Source of the DNA: Deinococcus ruber | Lineage (GTDB): Bacteria > Deinococcota > Deinococci > Deinococcales > Deinococcaceae | Assembly: GCF_014648095.1 (NCBI RefSeq) | Contig: NZ_BMQL01000001.1 | Span: 62,001-126,000 of the forward strand | Direction: 5' to 3' | DNA: 64,000 nucleotides | Shown: positions 1 to 10,414 of the stretch, in pieces | Layout: every line of letters starts with the position of its first letter | Position numbering within the stretch: position 1 is the first letter of the stretch | Program-made: the position numbers and the translations under genes | The notes under the pieces: model-generated | The model's database searches: none | Told to the model about the DNA's origin: nothing | What the model saw: the letters and a program-made list of their open reading frames with translations, nothing else

Positions 1-74
1 CAAGCCGGGAGACCGTCTGGAGCGCCGTTCTGACTCCCCACTTTTAGCCACTGCACCACCAGCCAGAGGCAGCC

Positions 75-1112
75 TCAGTGCGGCTCGTTGATGGCGCTGA
101 TCGGCGCGTCCACACGCTTTCTGACGGGCGGCGATTCCAGATGTTCGATGTCGCTCAGGCGGCTCACGTCGACCCGCAGATGGCCGTGCTGGTCGCGGCT
201 GTGGATGCTGCGGAAACGGGCATTCCAGACCAGTTCGCTGGCCTTGTAGCTGCACCGCGCATGAATCTGCTGGTGCGAGGCGTCGTCGAGCGCCCGCAGC
301 ACCACCAGCACTTCCAGATCGTCGGCCCGCAGGGTTTCCTCGCTCTGCCCCCAGAAGGGGCTGCTTTCGGTGATCGGGTGGACGATGGTCCAGGAGGTCG
401 GAAAAAACGTGACCGATTCGCGCTCCAGCGGCAGCGGATGAAACCGCCGCACGCGCCGCCCGCCCGCGTCCTCATAGTGCGACATCACCACCTCGGTATT
501 CAGATCGAACAGGTGGGTTCGGTGGCCGTTCATGACCCGGAACATCAGGGCCTGCCCGCCCCCGTACGGAGCGAACACCGCGAAATCGCTGAACAGGACG
601 CGGTGGACGGGCCGCGAAAAGCGGGCGAACAGGATGCCGGTGGCGAGCGCCACACCCAGCAGGCCCACGAAGGCTTCAAACGTGACCACCAGATTGGCGG
701 CCATATTGTTGGGATACACGTGCCCGAAGCCGATGGTGCCAAAGGTCTGCACACTGAAAAAGAAACAGGCCATGAAACGGGCGAACCCGTGCGCGGGCAT
801 CTCGCTGAGCGCAGATGGCCCCAGCAGATCGTACCCGACGGCAAACAGGGCATTGAGCGCCAGATACGCCACCACCATCAGGGCAAAAAACCGTGACCAG
901 CTGGCCGTCAACAGTTCGCCGTAGAGATTGATGCTCTCCCAGCCTGCTTTCTGCCGCAGCACATTGAAACTGCCGTCGCGGTTGAGAAAGCGCTCCTCGC
1001 TGGCATCGGCGACCGCGCCGCTCAGGCCCAGATCGGCCTTCAGGTCACTCTGCGCGGGTGCGGGCTGAGCGCGTGTCAGGGGCGTCTCTCCCGTTCGTCC
1101 GGTGTGCGTCAC
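75..1112 (-). CDS. Inward-rectifier (KirBac-type) potassium channel
   Basis: Predicted inner-membrane K+ channel of 345 aa. A first membrane segment spans about residues 72-96. A pore loop with the selectivity filter TIGFG at about 126-130 is followed by HVYP, then a second membrane helix to about 165. The C-terminal 180 residues form a beta-rich cytoplasmic domain as in KirBac channels. Total length fits the family. The start chosen is GTG at 1112: on the minus strand the box TACAAT lies 6 nt before it and there is no Shine-Dalgarno sequence, so the mRNA is probably leaderless. An open frame continues upstream without a plausible start. It is divergent from the MOSC gene. Confidence 0.85.
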   Translation of the reverse strand: MTHTGRTGETPLTRAQPAPAQSDLKADLGLSGAVADASEERFLNRDGSFNVLRQKAGWESINLYGELLTASWSRFFALMVVAYLALNALFAVGYDLLGPSALSEMPAHGFARFMACFFFSVQTFGTIGFGHVYPNNMAANLVVTFEAFVGLLGVALATGILFARFSRPVHRVLFSDFAVFAPYGGGQALMFRVMNGHRTHLFDLNTEVVMSHYEDAGGRRVRRFHPLPLERESVTFFPTSWTIVHPITESSPFWGQSEETLRADDLEVLVVLRALDDASHQQIHARCSYKASELVWNARFRSIHSRDQHGHLRVDVSRLSDIEHLESPPVRKRVDAPISAINEPH

Positions 1113-1199
1113 GCAGGCATTGTAAAGGAGGGCCGCGCACTCGACCCGCACGGATACGCCAATTGGCGCAGTGCCTCGCCGCCGATCTACACTGCGGGT
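1113..1199. promoter_or_regulatory. Divergent leaderless promoters (Kir channel / MOSC gene)
   Basis: On the minus strand TACAAT sits 6 nt before the GTG start of the channel. On the plus strand TACACT sits 7 nt before the ATG at 1200. Neither start has a ribosome binding site at the usual distance, which is the -10-only leaderless arrangement seen in Deinococcus. Confidence 0.55.
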
Positions 1200-1829
1200 A
1201 TGAAGATCGAAAGCGTCAATATCGGAGAACCTAAGGACATTGTTCAGGGAAACGGTATCTGCCGCAGCGGAATCGACAAGCGGCCTGTGACGGGCGCGGT
1301 GCAGGTCGGGCCGCTGGGACTGACGGGCGACCACATTCTCAGCACCAAGCACCACGGCGGCCCCGATCAGGCGGTGTATCTGTACAGCACGGACGATTAC
1401 CGGGCCTTCGAGGACGTGTCGGCGGTGTCCGGCCTGTTTGGTGAGAATCTGACCGTCGAGGGGCTGGCGTCGGCGGACATCCGCATCGGCACGCGGCTCC
1501 ACTTCGCCTCGGTGGTGCTGGAAGTGACCGCGCCGCGCATTCCGTGCGTGACCTTTGCGGCCCATGTCGGCATCCCGGCCTTCGTGAAGGTCTTCCGGCA
1601 GATGCGGCGGCCCGGCCTGTATACCCGCGTGCTGAAGGAAGGCACCGTCGAGGCGGGCGAGGCATTCACGCTGGAAGACGCCCCCGCCGATGCCCCGACG
1701 GTGGGCGAACTGTTCGAACTGTACTACGACAAGCAGGCCAGCCGCGCCGAGCTGGAACGCGCCCTGAGTGCGCCCATCGCGCTGCGGACACGCAAAGACT
1801 ATCTGGAGCGCTTGCAGACACTGGCTTAA
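1200..1829 (+). CDS. MOSC domain protein (YiiM-like)
   Basis: A 209-aa protein with a MOSC (molybdenum cofactor sulfurase C-terminal) domain over roughly residues 15-150 and a short helical tail as in YiiM. Visible landmarks are HHGGPDQAVYLY, GLFGENLTVEGL and a conserved Cys in RIPCVTF. MOSC proteins bind sulfur or the molybdenum cofactor and YiiM homologues reduce N-hydroxylated compounds; the substrate here cannot be told from sequence. The ATG at 1200 is preferred to an upstream in-frame ATG at 1104 because TACACT lies 7 nt before it and the family begins near this point. Confidence 0.82.
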   Translation: MKIESVNIGEPKDIVQGNGICRSGIDKRPVTGAVQVGPLGLTGDHILSTKHHGGPDQAVYLYSTDDYRAFEDVSAVSGLFGENLTVEGLASADIRIGTRLHFASVVLEVTAPRIPCVTFAAHVGIPAFVKVFRQMRRPGLYTRVLKEGTVEAGEAFTLEDAPADAPTVGELFELYYDKQASRAELERALSAPIALRTRKDYLERLQTLA

Positions 1830-1951
1830 AAGCCGAACATCGAAGGGTCGAAGGACTATTCCCCTTCGACCCTTCGATGTTTGTAGACTCAGCAGCCAGT
1901 TTGTTGTTCAGGGCAATCCTGACGGAACATCCGTGATTCCGGAGGGTTCAG

Positions 1952-2113
1952 ATGGAACGAGGAACGCTGACCGTGCTGTACGCCGTGCTGATGATCGTCG
2001 CCGTGGTTGCTCTGGATGTCCTGTTCTTCAGAAACCGTTTCTGGGAGCGGCTGATCGTGAATGTCGGCGTCGTCCTGATCTTTCTGGCCTTCTACCTGAG
2101 ATTCCTGAAATAG
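1952..2113 (+). CDS. Small membrane protein, 53 aa, unknown function
   Basis: A 53-residue open frame with a clear GGAGGG ribosome binding site 5 nt before its ATG. The peptide has two hydrophobic stretches (about residues 6-22 and 34-51) separated by a basic FRNRFWERL turn, so it should form a small hairpin in the membrane. No family is recognised. It lies alone between the MOSC gene and the converging msrA. Confidence 0.55.
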   Translation: MERGTLTVLYAVLMIVAVVALDVLFFRNRFWERLIVNVGVVLIFLAFYLRFLK

Positions 2114-2122
2114 CCGGGCCGC

Positions 2123-2665
2123 TTACGCGCTTCGCAGGCGATCCGAGAACTGCTTGCGGAACTTGCTGACCTTCGGCGTGATGACCGCCATGCAGTACGG
2201 CTGCAACTTATTCTGAGCGTAGTAGTTCTGGTGATACGCTTCGGCGCTGTAGAAGGTGGTGGCGGGTTCCAGCGTGGTCACGATGGGCGCGTCGAACACC
2301 TGATCGCGGCTCAGTTCGTCGATCAGAGACTGAGCCTCCTGCTTCTCCTCTTCCGACTGGTAGAAGACGGCGCTGCGGTACTGCGTGCCGACATCGTGCC
2401 CCTGGCGGTTCAGCTGGGTCGGGTCGTGGGTGGCGAAGAAAATGCCGAGCAGGTCGCGGCGGCTGACCAGCGCCGGATCAAACGTGACGCGGATGGCTTC
2501 GGCATGCCCGGTGCGCCCGGTGCAGACCTGCTCGTAGGTAGGACTGGGCACCGTACCGCCGATATACCCGCTCTCGACCTTCTGAACGCCCTTCAGATCG
2601 AGAAAAACCGCCTCGGTACACCAAAAACAGCCGCCTGCCACAATCACAGTCTGGGATTCACTCAT
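2123..2665 (-). CDS. msrA: Peptide methionine sulfoxide reductase MsrA
   Basis: A 180-aa cytoplasmic repair enzyme that reduces methionine-S-sulfoxide in oxidised proteins. The catalytic motif GGCFWCTE is at about residues 11-18, with the nucleophilic Cys followed by the FW pair. [16 protein letters not shown] and QYRSAVFY follow in the usual order. AYHQNYY near the C terminus is also typical. Only the first CFWC cysteines and one near the C terminus (PYCM) are available for resolving disulfides. The inner ATG giving MSESQ was chosen; an ATG 24 nt upstream is possible. Such repair enzymes suit a stress-tolerant organism. Confidence 0.93.
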   Translation of the reverse strand: MSESQTVIVAGGCFWCTEAVFLDLKGVQKVESGYIGGTVPSPTYEQVCTGRTGHAEAIRVTFDPALVSRRDLLGIFFATHDPTQLNRQGHDVGTQYRSAVFYQSEEEKQEAQSLIDELSRDQVFDAPIVTTLEPATTFYSAEAYHQNYYAQNKLQPYCMAVITPKVSKFRKQFSDRLRSA

Positions 2666-2743
2666 GCCGCATGATGGCGCGTTTGGCACAGCGGCAAGGC
2701 AGCAGGGCGCACGATTGTGAGGACGCCGCTTCGACTTCCCGCC

Positions 2744-3529
2744 CTAACGGAACAGCAGCCGCGCCACCACCAGCAGCACGATGATTCCGTACATCCATTT
2801 CACGAATCCACTGCCGCGCAGCATCGCCATTCTTGCGCCGACCGCCGCTCCCAGCGCGTTGGCAAGCCCCATCGGCAGGCCGATCCAGAAGACCATCTGA
2901 CCGCCGAACAGGAAATAGACGAACGCTCCGATATTGGTGGCGAAATTGATGGCACGGGCGTTGCCGCTGGCACGCACCAGATTGAAGCCCGCGAGCGCGA
3001 ACATCAGCATCAGGAAGGTGCCGGTGCCGGGGCCGATGAAGCCGTCGTACAGCCCGATAACAACTGTGATGGGCACGCAGACGGCATACACCCGCGCCGT
3101 CAGGCCAGGGTAGCGGTCTTCGAGACCAAACCGTTTGTTGGCGAGCACCAGCACGCCGACGCACAGAATGACGACAGCGACCAGCGTGCGGAACACGTCG
3201 GGATTCACGAAATGCACCAGATATGCGCCCAGCGCCGAGCCACCCAGCGCCAGCGGCACCAGTCGCCACACCAGCCCCCACTCGATGTTGCCCGCTCTCG
3301 CGTACTGGTACGTGCCGCTGCCCGACCCGAAGATGGCGAGCAGCTTATTGGTCGCCACCGCCTGCGCGGGCGGCAGCCCCATCAGAAACAGCGTGGGCAG
3401 CGTGATGGCCCCGCCACCCCCCGCCACCGCATCGAGAAACCCGGCGAGAAAGGCGAGTGGAAGGCCGTAGAGCAGCACATCGGGAGAAGGCACGAAGGGC
3501 AGGGTAGCAGACCTGCCCTCTGAGGACAC
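2744..3529 (-). CDS. TauE/SafE (TSUP) family permease
   Basis: A 261-aa integral membrane protein with seven to eight predicted helices. It belongs to the sulfite exporter TauE/SafE family: the N-terminal repeat contains [18 protein letters not shown], and the second half has the matching [16 protein letters not shown], the signature pair of this family. Members move sulfur-containing or organic anions; the substrate is not readable here. Start is GTG at 3529. It follows msrA on the same strand after a gap of about 80 nt, so co-transcription is not evident. Confidence 0.85.
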   Translation of the reverse strand: MSSEGRSATLPFVPSPDVLLYGLPLAFLAGFLDAVAGGGGAITLPTLFLMGLPPAQAVATNKLLAIFGSGSGTYQYARAGNIEWGLVWRLVPLALGGSALGAYLVHFVNPDVFRTLVAVVILCVGVLVLANKRFGLEDRYPGLTARVYAVCVPITVVIGLYDGFIGPGTGTFLMLMFALAGFNLVRASGNARAINFATNIGAFVYFLFGGQMVFWIGLPMGLANALGAAVGARMAMLRGSGFVKWMYGIIVLLVVARLLFR

Positions 3530-3711
3530 GTTGGACAGAACGGCCCAGCGTTCAGTTCAGCTCATCAAATTATCTTTGCTTCCCTTTTCGTTCAGTGCTG
3601 CCGTTCGGTACAGGCGACCTCTGTGCAGAACAGCATCCGGAGCTGAATGAGCTGCATAGGGTCATGCTTCTGAGCGAACCCGGCACCGTAGTCGGCGAAG
3701 AATCATTCACT

Positions 3712-3757
3712 CAAAAAAACCGCCCGCCGCTGACAGTAGCAGCAGGCGAGGCGGTCA
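3712..3757 (-). terminator. Rho-independent terminator of glgC
   Basis: On the minus strand a G+C-rich hairpin (CCGCC ... GGCGG, with inner pairing of the CGCC/GGCG flanks) is followed by seven U residues, about 20 nt after the glgC stop. Confidence 0.75.
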
Positions 3758-3778
3758 GAAGCACTCAGCTTCCATTCG

Positions 3779-5026
3779 TCAGAACGTATAGCCTTTCGGT
3801 ACCACCACCACGCCGTTTTCGGTGATCTTGAAGCCGCGTGCAGCGTCTTCGGCGGGGTCAATGCCGATGCGCGTGCCTTCCGGTACGACCACGTCTTTAT
3901 CGACGATGGCGCGGCGGATATGCGAGTAGCGCCCGACATCGACGTTATCGAACAGCACGCTGCTTTCGACCAGCGAGTAGCTGTGCGTTCGCACGGCGCG
4001 GCCCAGCACACTGTCGCGCACCGTACCGCCGCTGATGATGGTGCCGCCCGCCATGATGGTATTGAACGCCTGCCCGCGCCGATCTGCCGTCTCGAACACG
4101 AATTTGGTGGGCGGCGAATACTCGCTGCTGGTCCGCAGCGGCCATTCGTGGTTGTACAGGTCGAATTCCGGCGTCACGCCCACCAGATCCATGTTGGCCT
4201 CGTAGTAGGCGTCCAGGGTTCCTACGTCCTTCCAGTAGGTGTTGGACACGCCTTCCTGACCGGGAATCGGGTTCTTGTGGAAGTCGTAGGCCTGCACCTT
4301 GTAGCCGTTCGCCAGCGCGTGCGGAATCACGTCACCGCCGAAGTCGAAGCCGTCCTTGTCGCCGCCCATGTTGGTTTCCAGCAGCTCATCGAGGGCGCGG
4401 CGCGAAAAAATGTAATTGCCCATGCTGGTCAGGGTGGTGGTGGGGTCGCCGGGCAGACCGGGCGGATTGGCGGGCTTTTCCAGAAACTCGGTCACGCGCC
4501 AGCTCTCATCGACCTGCATCACGCCGAAGCGGTGCGCCTCGGTCTGCGGCATCGGATACGCCGCGATGGTGATATCGGCTCCGGTTTCCTGATGCTGCTC
4601 CAGCATGTGCCGCACGTTCATTTTGTAGATGTGGTCGCCCGAGAACACCGCCACGTAATCGGCGTCGTAGTTGTCGATCAGGTGCATATTCTGATACACC
4701 GCGTCGGCAGTGCCCCGGTACCACACCGGCCCCAGTTCCTCGAAGCGGTACATCTGAGCAGGGACCAGCGTGATAAAATAGTCGCTCAGGAAGGTGCCGA
4801 AGCGCCAGCCGCGCTGAATATGCTCGGTCAGGCTCTGCGCCTTGAACTGAGTCAGCACGTAGATGCTGAAGATGTCGCTGTTCATGAAGTTGTTGATGGC
4901 GAAGTCGATGATGCGGTATTTACTGCCGAACGGCACGGCGGGCTTCGAGCGCCTCAGCGTCAGCGGCGAAAGGCGACTGCCCTGCCCGCCCGCCAGAATC
5001 ATACCCAGGATGCGTGGTGACTTCAT
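3779..5026 (-). CDS. glgC: Glucose-1-phosphate adenylyltransferase (ADP-glucose pyrophosphorylase)
   Basis: A 415-aa enzyme that makes ADP-glucose from ATP and glucose-1-phosphate, the committed step of glycogen synthesis. The N-terminal nucleotidyltransferase domain starts with [14 protein letters not shown] (dinucleotide and regulatory region) and [15 protein letters not shown]. Further motifs are [17 protein letters not shown] and EKP. From about residue 300 a left-handed beta-helix domain with hexapeptide-like repeats follows ([16 protein letters not shown]). Length is normal. The ATG is preceded by a good GAGGGGG ribosome binding site. No other glycogen gene is adjacent. Confidence 0.94.
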   Translation of the reverse strand: MKSPRILGMILAGGQGSRLSPLTLRRSKPAVPFGSKYRIIDFAINNFMNSDIFSIYVLTQFKAQSLTEHIQRGWRFGTFLSDYFITLVPAQMYRFEELGPVWYRGTADAVYQNMHLIDNYDADYVAVFSGDHIYKMNVRHMLEQHQETGADITIAAYPMPQTEAHRFGVMQVDESWRVTEFLEKPANPPGLPGDPTTTLTSMGNYIFSRRALDELLETNMGGDKDGFDFGGDVIPHALANGYKVQAYDFHKNPIPGQEGVSNTYWKDVGTLDAYYEANMDLVGVTPEFDLYNHEWPLRTSSEYSPPTKFVFETADRRGQAFNTIMAGGTIISGGTVRDSVLGRAVRTHSYSLVESSVLFDNVDVGRYSHIRRAIVDKDVVVPEGTRIGIDPAEDAARGFKITENGVVVVPKGYTF

Positions 5027-5304
5027 GACTACCCCCTCTTACACAGCTCTCGTGTGATGGTTGCTTACGGTTCACGGGTGATTGACCGGCCAGAGCCAGA
5101 AGGGTCGGCATTCGGAGGCGATAGGCGTTCCCACTGATACCGCCGGCCATGTTGCCAGCATCTTTCAGGGGAACGCCCACTCCGGTACTTCCCGCTTGTG
5201 GTACGCACAGCATAACGGGATTTGTGATGAAGGCGACAGGAAGCTCATCTAGAGCTTGTCTATATACAGCAGAAGACAGCCCCGGAGAACTTCCAGAAAG
5301 CTGG

Positions 5305-6525
5305 TTACAGCAGCTCTACGGGAAGCACGTCGGCAGACCCCGCGTCGCCGCTGCCAAGTGCGTCCAGCAGCCCCAGCGCTTCCACGAGGCGGTGACTGTG
5401 CAGCCTCAAGGCGCCGCGCACCTGCTGCGCCTCGAACTGAGCGCGTGCATACGTCAGCGGGTCGGCAGCGAACTGCCGAAGCTGGTTCACTCGCCGTTCC
5501 AGATCGGTGAACCGGCCCTGAAGCTCACGGAACAGGTCGTAGTGCTGCCGCGCCGTATTCAGGGTGTCCTGCACGACCTGCTGCGCCTCGGCCTCGGCAC
5601 GTGCCAGACCCGCCTGAGCTTCGCGCATACGCGGATCGGCCTGTCCCTGCGCTCCTGCCTGCCATTCGGCGTAATTCAGGGCGTGCCTTGCGCGTAACAC
5701 GTTGGGATGACGCTGCACATTCACTGCTTGCAGGCGGGCAGACAGATCGAAGGCGGGAATCTCGGGCATGGCGTCGGCTCCGTGTTCGTCGACCAGAGGC
5801 GCGAAGACCTCCAGAAAGGAACGGGTCTGCGTCAGCATCAGGCGGTTGTGGGAAAGCTGCATCCGCAGTGGATGAATCGAGCCGCCCGGCACATCGCCCA
5901 GCAGCGGTGCCCGCACAGTCTTCAGATCGTCTTCGAGTTCGCGCACCGTCAGATCGAGCAGCTGTTCCTGAGCGCGGGCGCTGCGAACCTGCTCGGCCAT
6001 CTCGACACGGGCATGCTCGGCCCGCAGGTTGCTCAGGCGGTCTTCGGCCTCCCAGCGGCGCAGTTCGGCCTGTGCTGCCTGCAAATCCCACCCGGCGGCC
6101 CGCTCCAGCCCACTCAGCTCGGGTGTGACCCGAACGGCGTCCAGCGAGCGCTGCGCCGTTTCGAAGTGAACACGTGCCAGCAGCAGCGGCAGATCATGGG
6201 CGCGGCGACCCCAGGGCACGGCTGGCCTGACCGGTTCCTGGGTGCTGCCCTCGGGGGTGGGGGCCGTGGCCGGGCCAGACTGCATGAAATCTGCGAACGC
6301 CTGGGTCGCGCTTTCCACCCACTTGTCGGCGCGGGCCTCGCCCAGCTGGGGGCGTAGCGCGGCGTACATGTCCTGAAGCACCGCGACTACCTCGCGGGGG
6401 CCAAACGGCTGCATCGCGGGCCAGCCCCGCCCGACGATGGCCGCCTGAATCATCTGATCGCCCTGACGGTGACCCAGCTCGGAGGCCAGCAGTTGCCGCA
6501 GCCAGTCGCGCACGGGATCGTTCAT
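5305..6525 (-). CDS. Coiled-coil protein, unknown function
   Basis: A 406-aa protein of no recognised family. The N-terminal 110 residues look globular and helical. After a Pro/Thr-rich linker (about residues 93-110), long Ala/Glu/Arg/Gln-rich segments follow with heptad character ([27 protein letters not shown]), so much of it should be coiled coil. There is no signal peptide or membrane segment. Its ATG overlaps the stop of the upstream TrmH-family gene (ATGA), which implies translational coupling, and the G-rich end of that gene supplies the ribosome binding site. Confidence 0.7.
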   Translation of the reverse strand: MNDPVRDWLRQLLASELGHRQGDQMIQAAIVGRGWPAMQPFGPREVVAVLQDMYAALRPQLGEARADKWVESATQAFADFMQSGPATAPTPEGSTQEPVRPAVPWGRRAHDLPLLLARVHFETAQRSLDAVRVTPELSGLERAAGWDLQAAQAELRRWEAEDRLSNLRAEHARVEMAEQVRSARAQEQLLDLTVRELEDDLKTVRAPLLGDVPGGSIHPLRMQLSHNRLMLTQTRSFLEVFAPLVDEHGADAMPEIPAFDLSARLQAVNVQRHPNVLRARHALNYAEWQAGAQGQADPRMREAQAGLARAEAEAQQVVQDTLNTARQHYDLFRELQGRFTDLERRVNQLRQFAADPLTYARAQFEAQQVRGALRLHSHRLVEALGLLDALGSGDAGSADVLPVELL

Positions 6526-7349
6526 AGCTGCCCCCCGGCCTGCTGGTGGGCACGCTGCCGCCGGGCCTCGTACAGCACCAGTGCGCCCGCCACCGAGACG
6601 TTCAGGCTGTCGGCCTGTCCGCGCATCGGAATAGAAACCCCCAGATCGGCAGCGCTGCGCCACGCGGCGGGCAGACCGTCGTGTTCGCTGCCCAGGCACA
6701 GCGCCACCCGCCCGGTCAGTGGGGCGTCCCAGTACGGCAGGGCGGCTTCCGGGGTGCAGGCCACCAGCGTGAAGGCGTTGGCACGCAGCCACTCCAGCGC
6801 CTGCCGCTCCTCCAGCGCGATCACCGGCTGGGTAAACACGCTGCCCTGGCTCGCCCGGATCACGCCGGGGTTTCCCAGATCGGTGCCCTCGCCCACCACC
6901 AGCACCGCGTCTACGCCCACACCGTCGGCGGTTCGCAGCAGCGCCCCCAGATTGCCGGGTTTCTCCAGCCCCATCAGCACCAGCAGCAGCGTGTGCTCGG
7001 TGAGCGGCGGTAGCGCGGGGCTGGGCGGCGGGGCCAGTGCGAGCAGCCCATCTGGATTCTCGCGGTGGCTGACCTTCTCGAAGACCTCGCGGGTGCAGCG
7101 AACGGCAGCCAGGGGGAGCGCTTCCAGCGTGGGCAGCAGCTCCCGCGCCTCGTCGCTGAAGAGTTCGGGGCAGTGGTACAACGTCTGGAACGCCAGACCC
7201 GACGCCAGCGCCCGCCCCAGTTCTCTGGCTCCTTCGATCAGCCACAGACCCTCGGCCTGCCGTTCTCGCCGGGTTCTGAGCCTCACCAGCCGTTTGACCT
7301 GAGCGTTTTGCAGCGACGTGATGGATTCCTGTATAAGCATCTCAGCCAT
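6522..7349 (-). CDS. TrmH/SpoU-family RNA 2'-O-ribose methyltransferase
   Basis: A 275-aa SPOUT methyltransferase. An N-terminal substrate-binding segment ([14 protein letters not shown], then [10 protein letters not shown]) leads to the three SpoU motifs: [31 protein letters not shown], and [22 protein letters not shown]. The knotted C-terminal domain binds AdoMet. Target may be rRNA or tRNA; sequence does not decide. Two in-frame ATGs compete: 7349, or 7340, which has CATAAT 7 nt before it and would suit leaderless initiation. Its stop overlaps the start of the coiled-coil gene. Confidence 0.86.
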   Translation of the reverse strand: MAEMLIQESITSLQNAQVKRLVRLRTRRERQAEGLWLIEGARELGRALASGLAFQTLYHCPELFSDEARELLPTLEALPLAAVRCTREVFEKVSHRENPDGLLALAPPPSPALPPLTEHTLLLVLMGLEKPGNLGALLRTADGVGVDAVLVVGEGTDLGNPGVIRASQGSVFTQPVIALEERQALEWLRANAFTLVACTPEAALPYWDAPLTGRVALCLGSEHDGLPAAWRSAADLGVSIPMRGQADSLNVSVAGALVLYEARRQRAHQQAGGQL

Positions 7350-7485
7350 TATGGAGCCGCGACGTGTGCTTCATCCGGCAAGCTCACCTGCCTCCGGTTC
7401 ATCTGACGTTCCCGGGCGCTGTTCTGCTCATCCGCTTTCTGCTAGCGTGGAGTGTTCTCTGCTGCCTGCCCGACCCCTTCCAGCC

Positions 7486-7866
7486 ATGACCCAGCTTCCA
7501 GATCATTCCCCACGCTCCGAGCCGCCCGCCCCCGCAGCGGTCTGGAGCACTTTGGGCTGGAATACCTACCTGACACGGGCGCTGGCCTCGCTGCTGGTGT
7601 CGTTGGTCGGATTGATCGGCTGGCACTTCAGCGATCAGGCCCATTCGCGGCTGCCGCTGGCAAGTCAGACCAGCCCCGCGCTGCCGGAACTTCGCCCGGT
7701 TTCGCCCGCTCCGGTCAGCTTCGCGGGCGTGGGCGGCGAGAGCGAGGCCGCGCTGCCCCCTGCCGCGCCGCGTTACCGGGTGGCAGAGCGCGTGGCAGTG
7801 CCCACACTGGCAACGCGCCCGCTTGACCTGACGGTACTGGGGCGGATGAATCTGGACGGCGGCTGA
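7486..7866 (+). CDS. Single-pass membrane protein, unknown function
   Basis: A 126-aa hypothetical protein. A Pro-rich cytoplasmic start of about 25 residues precedes one strong membrane helix (LASLLVSLVGLIGWHF, about residues 35-52). After it comes a Pro/Ala-rich, probably extracytoplasmic tail ending in LTVLGRMNLDGG. No family is recognised. It precedes secDF by about 100 nt in the same direction and might share its transcript; coding quality (third-position G+C) fits a real gene. Confidence 0.55.
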   Translation: MTQLPDHSPRSEPPAPAAVWSTLGWNTYLTRALASLLVSLVGLIGWHFSDQAHSRLPLASQTSPALPELRPVSPAPVSFAGVGGESEAALPPAAPRYRVAERVAVPTLATRPLDLTVLGRMNLDGG

Positions 7867-7962
7867 GGAAACGCGGTCAGGTATCAGGACTGCCGAACGG
7901 CGCTCCTGCTCTGCCCGGTGTGGCTGTTCCCTCTCCCCCTTTCCCCAACTCCGGAGTGTTCC

Positions 7963-10251
7963 ATGTCCCTGATGAACCCAAACCAGAAGCGGAGGCCCAC
8001 GCCCAAGCGCAAGGCCCCGCCCACCAAGATCAGCCCGACCACCACCTTCATCCTGCTCGGCGTGCTGCTGCTGTCGCTGCTGTTCGTGTGGCGGCCCTGG
8101 GAGCACAAGCAGAATCTCTGGACGCTGAACAGCAAGGATTACCAGTTCGTGACGCTGGGCCTCGACCTGCGCGGCGGCCTGCGAATCGCGCTGTCACCGG
8201 AAAGCGGCGTCGCCACCAAAGATCAGCTCAATCAGGTCAAGACCATCATCGAGAACCGCATCAACTCGCTGGGCGTGACCGAACCCACCGTGACGGTGGC
8301 GGGCGGCAAGCGCGTGGTGGTCGAGATTCCGGGTGCCACGCCTGCGCAGCAGGACAGCGCCCGCAAGATCATTCAGCAGCAGGCCAAGCTGGAATTCAGG
8401 ATCGTGAATCAGAACGTGACGCCCGATCCGAAGGTACTGGCAGCCAACCCCGATTCCAGCGGCTACACCCTCGCCAACCTGGGGCCGACCCAGGCCACCG
8501 GCGAAATCGTGGCGAACGCCAGCGCGGGCACCGACCCGACCAGCGGGCGCTGGCTGGTGCAGGTCACGACCAACAGCAAGGGCGCGACCAGCTTCGGTGA
8601 TTTCACCGGCAAGAATGTGGGCCGCCTGATGGCGATTGTGCTCGACGGTCAGATCAAGAGCGTGGCGACCATTCAGTCGGCGCTGTACAACAACTTCCAG
8701 ATTTCCGGCAGCTTCTCTCAGGATCAGGCCAGCCAGCTCGCGCTGGTGCTCAAATCCGGCAGCCTGCCGATCAAGATCAAGATCGACGAGGAACGCGCCA
8801 TCGGGCCGAGCCTGGGCGCAGACGCCATCAGAAGCGGCGCGATTGCCGCCGTCGTGGGCATCGTGCTGGTGTTCGCCATGCTGTTCTTCTACTACGGCCT
8901 GTGGTTCGGTCTGGTCGGCGCACTCGGCCTGCTGTTCTCCAGCGTCATCATTCTGGGCATGCTGGGCGGCCTGGGAGCCACCCTGACGCTGCCGGGCATC
9001 GCCGGACTGGTCCTCACCATCGGCGCGGCCATCGACGGCAACGTGATCTCGTTCGAGCGCATCAAGGAAGAACTCGACCACGGCAAAGGCATCAAGAACA
9101 GCATTCAGGCGGGCTACACCCACTCGACCACCACCATTCTCGACGTGAACGCCTCGCACCTGCTGTCGGCCTTCGCGCTGTATGCCTACGCGTCGGGGCC
9201 GGTCAAGGGCTTCGCCGTCACGCTGATTATCGGCGTGGTGGCCTCGGCCTTCTCGAATCTGGTGTTCGCCAAGTGGATGCTTCAGGTGCTGGCACGTCGC
9301 CGCGATTTCGGTGCGCCGTTCCGCATCGGCGTACCGAAGTTCGATTTCATCAAGCTGTCTCCCATCGTGACCACCACCAGTCTGCTGCTGGCCGTGCTGG
9401 GCGCGGGGCTGCTGTTTACCAAGGGGCTGAATTACGGTGTCGACTTTACGTCGGGCACCAGCATCACCGTCAAGGCCGCCAACAACAGCACCGTCGAGCA
9501 GGTCCGCGACGCCGTCGATTCGGCGGGCGTGGCGAAGGTGAATGCCCAGAGCACCGTGATCCAGCGCAGCGTGACGCCGGGCGTGGACGGAGCCAGCTAC
9601 ACCGTCAAGGTGCCGCAGATCGGAGACACCGAAGTCAAGGCGATTGCCGCCAAAATTGCCGCGCTGCCGGGTGGACAGGTGCAGCAGACCGAAACGGTGG
9701 GGCCAGCAGTGGGCGAGGAACTGACCTCGCAGACGATCAAGGCCGTGCTACTGGGCCTCGCGCTGATTCTGGTGTACGTGGGCTTCCGCTTCGACATCAT
9801 CATGGGCGCTGGCTCGGTGCTGGCCGTGCTGCACGACGTTGCCATCGTGATGGGGCTGTATGCGCTGCTGGGGCTGGAATTCAACATCAGCACGGTGGCG
9901 GCGGTACTGACGCTGATCGGGTACTCGCTCAATGACAGCATCATCGTGTCTGACCGTATCCGCGAGAATCTGAAACTGTTGCGGGGCCGCAGCTACCGCG
10001 ACATCGTGAACACCAGCATCAACCAGACGCTTTCACGAACCGTCATGACCTCGGTCAGCACCATGCTGCCGCTGCTGTCGCTGCTAATTTTCGGCGGCCC
10101 GGTGCTGCGCGACTTCTCGATTGCCATGATCGCGGGTATCGTCATCGGCACGTACTCCAGCATCTACATCGTGGCCCCGATGGTCGTGGTGCTGGAAGAA
10201 CGGCGCGACCGCAACAAGGGCAAAGGTCAGCCCGCTCCCGCCAGCAGCTGA
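7963..10251 (+). CDS. secDF: Fused protein translocase subunits SecD and SecF
   Basis: A 762-aa fusion of the two proton-driven accessory subunits of the Sec translocon. The SecD half has an N-terminal membrane helix (about residues 28-45), TLGLDLRGGLRIAL, the P1 periplasmic domain, then GPSLGADAI and NVISFERIKEEL in the conserved membrane core. The SecF half begins near residue 455 with NYGVDFTSGTSITVK and carries GYSLNDSIIVSDRIREN and SRTVMTSVST. Twelve membrane helices are expected. Separate secD and secF genes are usual in many bacteria; the fused form is known in Deinococcus and Bacillus. The ATG at 7963 has a CGGAG site upstream. Confidence 0.95.
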   Translation: MSLMNPNQKRRPTPKRKAPPTKISPTTTFILLGVLLLSLLFVWRPWEHKQNLWTLNSKDYQFVTLGLDLRGGLRIALSPESGVATKDQLNQVKTIIENRINSLGVTEPTVTVAGGKRVVVEIPGATPAQQDSARKIIQQQAKLEFRIVNQNVTPDPKVLAANPDSSGYTLANLGPTQATGEIVANASAGTDPTSGRWLVQVTTNSKGATSFGDFTGKNVGRLMAIVLDGQIKSVATIQSALYNNFQISGSFSQDQASQLALVLKSGSLPIKIKIDEERAIGPSLGADAIRSGAIAAVVGIVLVFAMLFFYYGLWFGLVGALGLLFSSVIILGMLGGLGATLTLPGIAGLVLTIGAAIDGNVISFERIKEELDHGKGIKNSIQAGYTHSTTTILDVNASHLLSAFALYAYASGPVKGFAVTLIIGVVASAFSNLVFAKWMLQVLARRRDFGAPFRIGVPKFDFIKLSPIVTTTSLLLAVLGAGLLFTKGLNYGVDFTSGTSITVKAANNSTVEQVRDAVDSAGVAKVNAQSTVIQRSVTPGVDGASYTVKVPQIGDTEVKAIAAKIAALPGGQVQQTETVGPAVGEELTSQTIKAVLLGLALILVYVGFRFDIIMGAGSVLAVLHDVAIVMGLYALLGLEFNISTVAAVLTLIGYSLNDSIIVSDRIRENLKLLRGRSYRDIVNTSINQTLSRTVMTSVSTMLPLLSLLIFGGPVLRDFSIAMIAGIVIGTYSSIYIVAPMVVVLEERRDRNKGKGQPAPASS

Positions 10252-10287
10252 GCCTCGCTCTCAGATCTATTCCTGCATTTTCCCGCG

Positions 10288-10320
10288 TTGGCCCCTGCCC
10301 CTGAGGTGGGGGCCGATTTC
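10288..10320 (+). terminator. Terminator after secDF
   Basis: GGCCCC pairs with GGGGCC around a short loop that can itself pair (CCCC/GGGG); an ATTTC run follows. The T tract is short. Confidence 0.5.
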
Positions 10321-10414
10321 TACGAACCCTTCCGATCATTCACTCACCCGTCTGACACCCACGCCATCTGCTGCCGCCATCCTGATCGCGGTGTATTCCT
10401 CTGGAGCTGAATGT

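Noticed and set aside
3595..3825. 76-codon plus-strand frame beside glgC
   Set aside because: It runs across the glgC terminator and into the antisense of glgC, with no ribosome binding site.
5305..7245. 646-codon frame on the minus strand joined to the TrmH region
   Set aside because: Its first part overlaps the TrmH-family gene in another frame and has Arg/Gly-rich noise composition. The real protein begins at the coupled ATG 6525.
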